From Alistipes sp. Zagget8 (lineage in GTDB: Bacteria > Bacteroidota > Bacteroidia > Bacteroidales > Rikenellaceae), in contig MSHJ01000013.1 in the NCBI GenBank assembly GCA_001941065.1, forward strand, positions 62,001 to 126,000: a stretch of DNA of 64,000 nt. Direction: 5' to 3'. A program made the position numbers and the translations under genes. The notes below the pieces were generated by a model, which was not told the origin of the DNA, ran no database searches, and worked only from the letters and a program-made list of their open reading frames with translations. Below, piece by piece: positions 59,433-64,000 of the stretch; the stretch's first letter is position 1; the number at the start of each line of letters is the position of its first letter.

Positions 59433-60578
59433 ATGAAAATAACGATTTTAGGACCTGCGCACCCGTACCGGGGCGGCTTGGCGTCGATCATGGAGATTAT
59501 GGCCCGCACGTTTCAGCAGCGGGGCAGCGAGGTCGATATCAAGACCTTTACGCTGCAATATCCCTCGCTGCTGTTTCCCGGCGAGAGCCAGACGGTCGCG
59601 ACGCCTCCGCCTGCGGACCTGCGCATCTGCCGGTGTGTCAATACGATGGATCCCCTGAACTGGGTGCGTGTCGGCCGCCGCATCCGGCGCGAACGGCCCG
59701 ATTTCGTGCTGATGAAATACTGGACGCCCTTCATGGCGCCCTGCTTCGGCACCATCGCCCGGCTGGCCCGCGGCAACGGCCACACGAAGGTGCTGTGCCA
59801 GATCGACAACGTCGAGCCCCACGAACACCACCTGACCGACAAGCCCTTCAACCGCTACTACCTGCGTTCGGTGGACGGGTTCGTCTATATGTCCGAACAG
59901 GTTCACAGCGAGTTGCAGGCTTACACCGACGCTCCGGCGCTCTTTTCGCCGCACCCGCTGTTCGAGAATTTCGGCGAACGGGTCGCGCGTTCCGAAGCCT
60001 GCGTGCGGCTGGGACTGGACCCTGCGAACCGCTATGTGCTCTTTTTCGGGCTGATCCGCGACTACAAGGGCCTCGACCTGCTGCTCGATGCATGGGCGCG
60101 GCTCAAACGGGCGGGACGGACCGAAGGCCGCCGGCTGATTGTGGCGGGGGAGTTCTACACGGCGAAGGAGCCCTATCTGAAACAGATTGCCGATAACGGC
60201 CTGCAGGAGGAGGTGCTGCTGCACGACCGTTTCATTCCCGACGAGGAGGTGAAACACTATTTCTCGGCGGCCGATTTCGTCGTGCAGCCCTACAAGACCG
60301 CCACGCAGAGCGGTGTGACGCAGATAGCCTATCAGTTCTGCGTGCCGATGGTCGTCACGAAGGTCGGGGGATTGTCCGAGATCGTGCCCGACGGCCGGGT
60401 GGGGTATGTCTGCGAACCCACGTCCGAAGGGGTTGCCGATGCAATCGAACGGATGTACGAAGGGGATACGCTGCAGCGTTTTCGGGAGAACTGCGTCGAA
60501 GAGCGGCGGCGGTTTTCGTGGGAGGAGATGTGCAGCCGCATCACGGAGCTGTACGGGCTGGTGGCTTCCGGGAAATAG
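59433..60578 (+). CDS. GT4-family glycosyltransferase
   Basis: MKITILGPAHPYRGGLASIMEIMARTF...GLIRDYKGLDLLLDAWARL...VVQPYKTATQSGVTQIAYQF. Confidence 0.92.
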   Translation: MKITILGPAHPYRGGLASIMEIMARTFQQRGSEVDIKTFTLQYPSLLFPGESQTVATPPPADLRICRCVNTMDPLNWVRVGRRIRRERPDFVLMKYWTPFMAPCFGTIARLARGNGHTKVLCQIDNVEPHEHHLTDKPFNRYYLRSVDGFVYMSEQVHSELQAYTDAPALFSPHPLFENFGERVARSEACVRLGLDPANRYVLFFGLIRDYKGLDLLLDAWARLKRAGRTEGRRLIVAGEFYTAKEPYLKQIADNGLQEEVLLHDRFIPDEEVKHYFSAADFVVQPYKTATQSGVTQIAYQFCVPMVVTKVGGLSEIVPDGRVGYVCEPTSEGVADAIERMYEGDTLQRFRENCVEERRRFSWEEMCSRITELYGLVASGK

Positions 60579-60644
60579 GGGGCGCCGCAGCTGCCGGGAG
60601 AACTGCTTTTTCGGCATTTCGTTTGTTATTCAGGCGAAAAGGCC

Positions 60645-60652
60645 TATCTTTG
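60645..60652 (+). promoter_or_regulatory. Bacteroidota promoter (TTTG 60622-60625, TATCTTTG 60645-60652)
   Basis: 19-nt spacing between TTTG and TAnnTTTG. Confidence 0.55.
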
Positions 60653-60680
60653 CGGGACCTAACTCATACTCTTGCATATT

Positions 60681-62611
60681 GTGGCGTCACAATTCATCAA
60701 TCTGAAATCCAGGTTGCTTAACCCGTATGTGGTATTTGCCGTCTGGATGCTCTGCACGGTTTGGATCTGCATCACGCAGTCGCTGGCCGGGCCTCAGAAC
60801 TACAACAATTTCCTGGTCTTCCGCGGGGTGTTCGACCATCTGTTTTCCTCGCTTCCCCTTTACGAGCCCTATCCGCTCGAGTACGGGGACATCAATCATT
60901 ACGGTCCGGTCTTCGCCTTTATCATCGCACCTTTCGCGGTGCTGCCGCCGTGGCTGGGCATGTCGCTGTGGTGCATGAGCCTTTCGCTGCTGCTCTACTG
61001 GGCCGTCCGGCAGCTGCCGATGCCCGTGGTGCTGACGAGCCTGGTGCTGTGGCTGACGCTCAACGACTTTTACGGAGCCTGCTTCAAACAGCAGTTCAAC
61101 ATCGCCGTCGCGGCGCTGGTCGTCGGGGCGTTGGCCATGATCGAGAAACGCCGCGAAGGATGGGCCGCGCTGTTCATCGTCATCGGTACGTTCGTCAAGA
61201 TTTACGGCATCGTCGGGCTGGCCTTTTTCTTCTTCGTGCGGCGCAAAGGACGTTTCATCGGCTATATGGCGTTGTGGAGCGCCGTGGCCCTGCTGCTGCC
61301 CCTGCTCTTCGTCAGTCCCGAATACCTCTGGTCGCAGTATGCGGCATGGGCCGCCGACATCGTGCAGAAGAACGGTGAGAATATGTTCTGTGCCTATACG
61401 AACATCTCGCTGGTGGGCTGTGTGCGCAAGATCAGCGGTTCGCCGGCCTATTCCGACCTGCTGATCATCGTCCCCGCCATGGTGCTGTTTCTGCTCTCCT
61501 ACCTGCGCACCGGGCAGTACAAACACCTCAGCTACCGCCTGACGATGCTGGCTTCGCTCCTGTTGTTCATCGTGTTGTTCAGCAGCGGCAGCGAACACAG
61601 CGGCTATGTGATAGCCGCGCTCGGCATGGGTATCTGGTGGGTGAATTTCCCCCCCCCGCACGCGGCCGGCTCGAATGGATGCTGCTCCTACTGGCCCTGT
61701 TCGCCAGCTTCTCCTATAACTTACTCCCGACTAAGTTCTACCGTGGCGTATTCGTAGCCTACGCGCTGCGTTCGCTGCCGTTCTTCGCCATCTGGCTCCA
61801 CTGTATCCGGAGGCTGTGGCGCGAGGATTTCGCCGTCACGGATGTCCTTCTGGACTACAAAACCCTGCCTGCGGCAGATGAGGCGGCAGAATCCCGTCCC
61901 GCGCGGCCGGGCGACGGGCTCGACATCGTATGCCCGTGTTACAATCCGGCTCCGGGGTTCGTCCCTGCGCTGGCCCGCTCCTATGCGGAGCTTTGCGCAC
62001 GGTATCCGGACAAGCGCCTGCACCTGATCGTCGTCAACGACGGTTCGCCGCATGGTTTCGGCGAAGAACAGCACGGGGCGCTGCGGCAGGCCGTTCCGGA
62101 TGTCGAGATCGTCGATATTCCGCACGGCGGCAAGGGGGCTGCCATCCGGGCCGGCATCGCCCGTTCCCGGGCCCCGTATACCATCTATACGGACATCGAC
62201 ATGCCCTATACGGCGGAATCGATGTGCGAGGTGATCGACCGGGTGTTCGCAGGGACCGACGTGGTGATCGCCGTGCGCAACCGGAGTTACCATTCGCGGC
62301 TTTCGCCCATGCGCAAGATGATGTCCTACGGGTCGAAACTGCTCAACCGCATCTTCCTCAACATCCGCCATACCGACACGCAGGGCGGTCTGAAGGGCCT
62401 CTCGCCCCGCGCCCGGGCGGTGATGCTGCGCACACGCATCTCCGATTTCCTGTTCGACACCGAATTCGTCGTCCTCGCCGCACGTGACAAACGCCTGCGC
62501 ATCGAGGAGGTCGAGACCTCACTCCGCGACGGCATCGTCATGTCGGCAATGTCCCCGTGGGTGCTGTTCCGTGAATTGAGAAACTTTTTCCGTATCGCCA
62601 TCCGCCTATGA
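60681..62611 (+). pseudogene. GT87/DUF2029-like membrane glycosyltransferase joined in frame to a GT2 glycosyltransferase, frameshifted at a C9 tract (61649-61657)
   Basis: ORF 60672-61757 gives multi-TM part; ORF 61637-62611 gives last TM segment plus GT2 (DIVCPCYNPAPGF...LIVVNDGS...IYTDIDMPYTAESM...TQGGLKGLS); frames join if one C is added. Confidence 0.75.
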
Positions 62612-63387
62612 CTGTGACACTCGGTTTCGACGTCGAGGAGTTCGATTTTCCGCTCGAAAGGGGCCGCGGGATCGATTTCGACACCCAGCTTGCGGTCAGC
62701 TCCGAGGGGCTGGAGTTCCTGCTGGACCTGCTCGCGCAGCTGGAGCTGCGGGCCACGTTTTACACGACGGCCAATTTCGCCCTCCACCGCACGGACCTTG
62801 TCCGCCGCATCGTCGCCGGAGGCCACGAGGTGGCTTCGCACGACTATTACCACGGGCTGACCGCCGGGTCGGACCCTGCCGGCAGCCGGCGGACGCTCGA
62901 AGAGCTGACCGGACAGCGCATTGTCGGCTACCGTGCCCCGCGGCTGGCCGCCGCTTCGTCCGCGGCGCTCGCGGCGGCGGGGTACAGGTACAATTCGTCG
63001 ATCAATCCGACGTGGATTCCGACGCGCTACAACAACCTCCGGGCCCCGCGCTCCGTGTCGCGGGAGGAGGGGCTCACGATCTATCCGGTTTCGGTCTCCG
63101 CGCCTTTCCGCGTGCCGCTGTTCTGGATTTCGCTCCACGTCATGCCGCTGCCGCTCTACAAACAGCTGTGCCGCAGCGCCCTGCGCCGCGACGGGCACCT
63201 GAACCTCTATTTCCATCCGTGGGAGTTTTCCGCACGGCTGCGCGAGCCGGCTTTCGGCGTTCCGGGCTACCTCACGCATTGTTCGGGGACGGACCTGCAA
63301 CGGAAATTCACCCGGCTGCTGGAGTGGCTGAAAGCCCGCGGCTGCCGATTTTCGACCACCCGCGAATACCTCGGATGCGATGAATAG
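62608..63387 (+). CDS. Polysaccharide deacetylase family protein
   Basis: MTVTLGFDVEEFDFPLERG...RATFYTTANFA...GHEVASHDYYHGL; ATGA overlap with preceding ORF. Confidence 0.85.
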   Translation: MTVTLGFDVEEFDFPLERGRGIDFDTQLAVSSEGLEFLLDLLAQLELRATFYTTANFALHRTDLVRRIVAGGHEVASHDYYHGLTAGSDPAGSRRTLEELTGQRIVGYRAPRLAAASSAALAAAGYRYNSSINPTWIPTRYNNLRAPRSVSREEGLTIYPVSVSAPFRVPLFWISLHVMPLPLYKQLCRSALRRDGHLNLYFHPWEFSARLREPAFGVPGYLTHCSGTDLQRKFTRLLEWLKARGCRFSTTREYLGCDE

Positions 63388-63790
63388 GGTAGCGATGATG
63401 CTCCGGAGGCTCTATGAGAGCCCGTTCGTGCGCTTCGCCGTGGTGGGAGGCGTCGCCACGGCGGTCAATTACGCCGTTTACGTCGTGCTGGTGCGGTGTT
63501 TCGACGACCTCTGGCCGTCCGTCGCCTATTTTTGCGCCTTCTGCGTCAGCATTGTCTGCAACTTTCTGCTGTCGAGCTGTTTCACCTTTCGGGTACGGCC
63601 CTCTGCCCGCCGTGCCGTGCGCTTCCTGACGGCCCACCTCATCAACCTTGTGAACGAACTCATACTGCTCGAAATCTGGCTGTGGGCGGGCGTTCCGAAG
63701 CTCTATGCGCCGCTGTGCGTTTTTCTGATCGCCTTCCCGGTCAATTTCCTAATGGTGCGCTTCGCCCTGCGCGGGCGTCTGAAGCCCTGA
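63380..63790 (+). CDS. GtrA-family membrane protein
   Basis: VRFAVVGGVATAVNYAVYVVLVRCF...YFCAFCVSIVCNFLLSSCFTF. Confidence 0.88.
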   Translation: MNRVAMMLRRLYESPFVRFAVVGGVATAVNYAVYVVLVRCFDDLWPSVAYFCAFCVSIVCNFLLSSCFTFRVRPSARRAVRFLTAHLINLVNELILLEIWLWAGVPKLYAPLCVFLIAFPVNFLMVRFALRGRLKP

Positions 63791-63797
63791 AAAAACG

Positions 63798-63835
63798 GAC
63801 CCTGCCGCGCATCGCACGGCAGGGTCTCCTTCTTC
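63798..63835. terminator. Intrinsic terminator between convergent genes
   Basis: GACCCTGCCG-CGCATCGCA-CGGCAGGGTC. Confidence 0.75.
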
Positions 63836-63857
63836 ATTTATTCGGGTGTAGCTTGGG

Positions 63858-64000
63858 CTACTTCTTGATATTGGGCAGTTCCAGCCCGTATTTCTTTTTC
63901 CGGTCCTCGGCCTTGAGCCAAAAGCCCAGCAGCATCGCCAGCACGCCGCATGTGACGAAAATCAGCATCGGGCGCGTGTAGTCGTAGGGTGCCCCTGCGG
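63858..64000 (-). CDS. C-terminus of a membrane transporter, probably MFS (truncated by window edge)
   Basis: Reverse-strand translation ...PAGAPYDYTRPMLIFVTCGVLAMLLGFWLKAEDRKKKYGLELPNIKK*. Confidence 0.5.
   Translation of the reverse strand, partial: AGAPYDYTRPMLIFVTCGVLAMLLGFWLKAEDRKKKYGLELPNIKK

Noticed and set aside
1-64000. tRNA, rRNA, transposase, integrase or phage genes
   Set aside because: None recognised by eye; small RNAs cannot be excluded without covariance-model searches (tRNAscan-SE, Infernal/Rfam).

Overview
The window is a high-GC Bacteroidota chromosome segment. An Alistipes/Rikenellaceae-like origin is inferred from gene content and TAnnTTTG promoters and is not verified. 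It mixes housekeeping genes (truA, dapB, lepB, uvrA, dnaA, bcp, recA, relA/spoT-type, phosphoglucomutase) with accessory envelope loci. The accessory loci are: (i) the end of a minus-strand sigma/FecR/SusC locus; (ii) a plus-strand ECF-sigma/FecR/SusC/SusD locus carrying an HGSNAT-like acyltransferase, a GH89 alpha-N-acetylglucosaminidase and a BACON-metallophosphoesterase; (iii) a putative extracellular nucleic-acid scavenging operon (OB/DUF5689-type lipoprotein, NUC1-type nuclease lipoprotein, EEP nuclease/phosphatase, TonB receptor, DUF5689 lipoprotein); (iv) a glycosyltransferase/deacetylase/GtrA cluster. The observations most worth following up are: a ~90-bp promoter-bearing repeat present as three tandem copies (59160-59428) plus one remote copy after dnaA (32480-32567), with base-pair-preserving changes in its palindrome; three envelope/regulatory genes broken exactly at G/C homopolymers, plus a fourth intact SusC carrying a 9-nt tract (phase variation or sequencing error); and a 600-bp AT-rich intergenic region with eight ACAAATG/CATTTGT-type elements upstream of an HTH gene. 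No CRISPR array, tRNA, rRNA or transposase was recognised. All assignments come from reading the sequence and the supplied translations; no database search was run.
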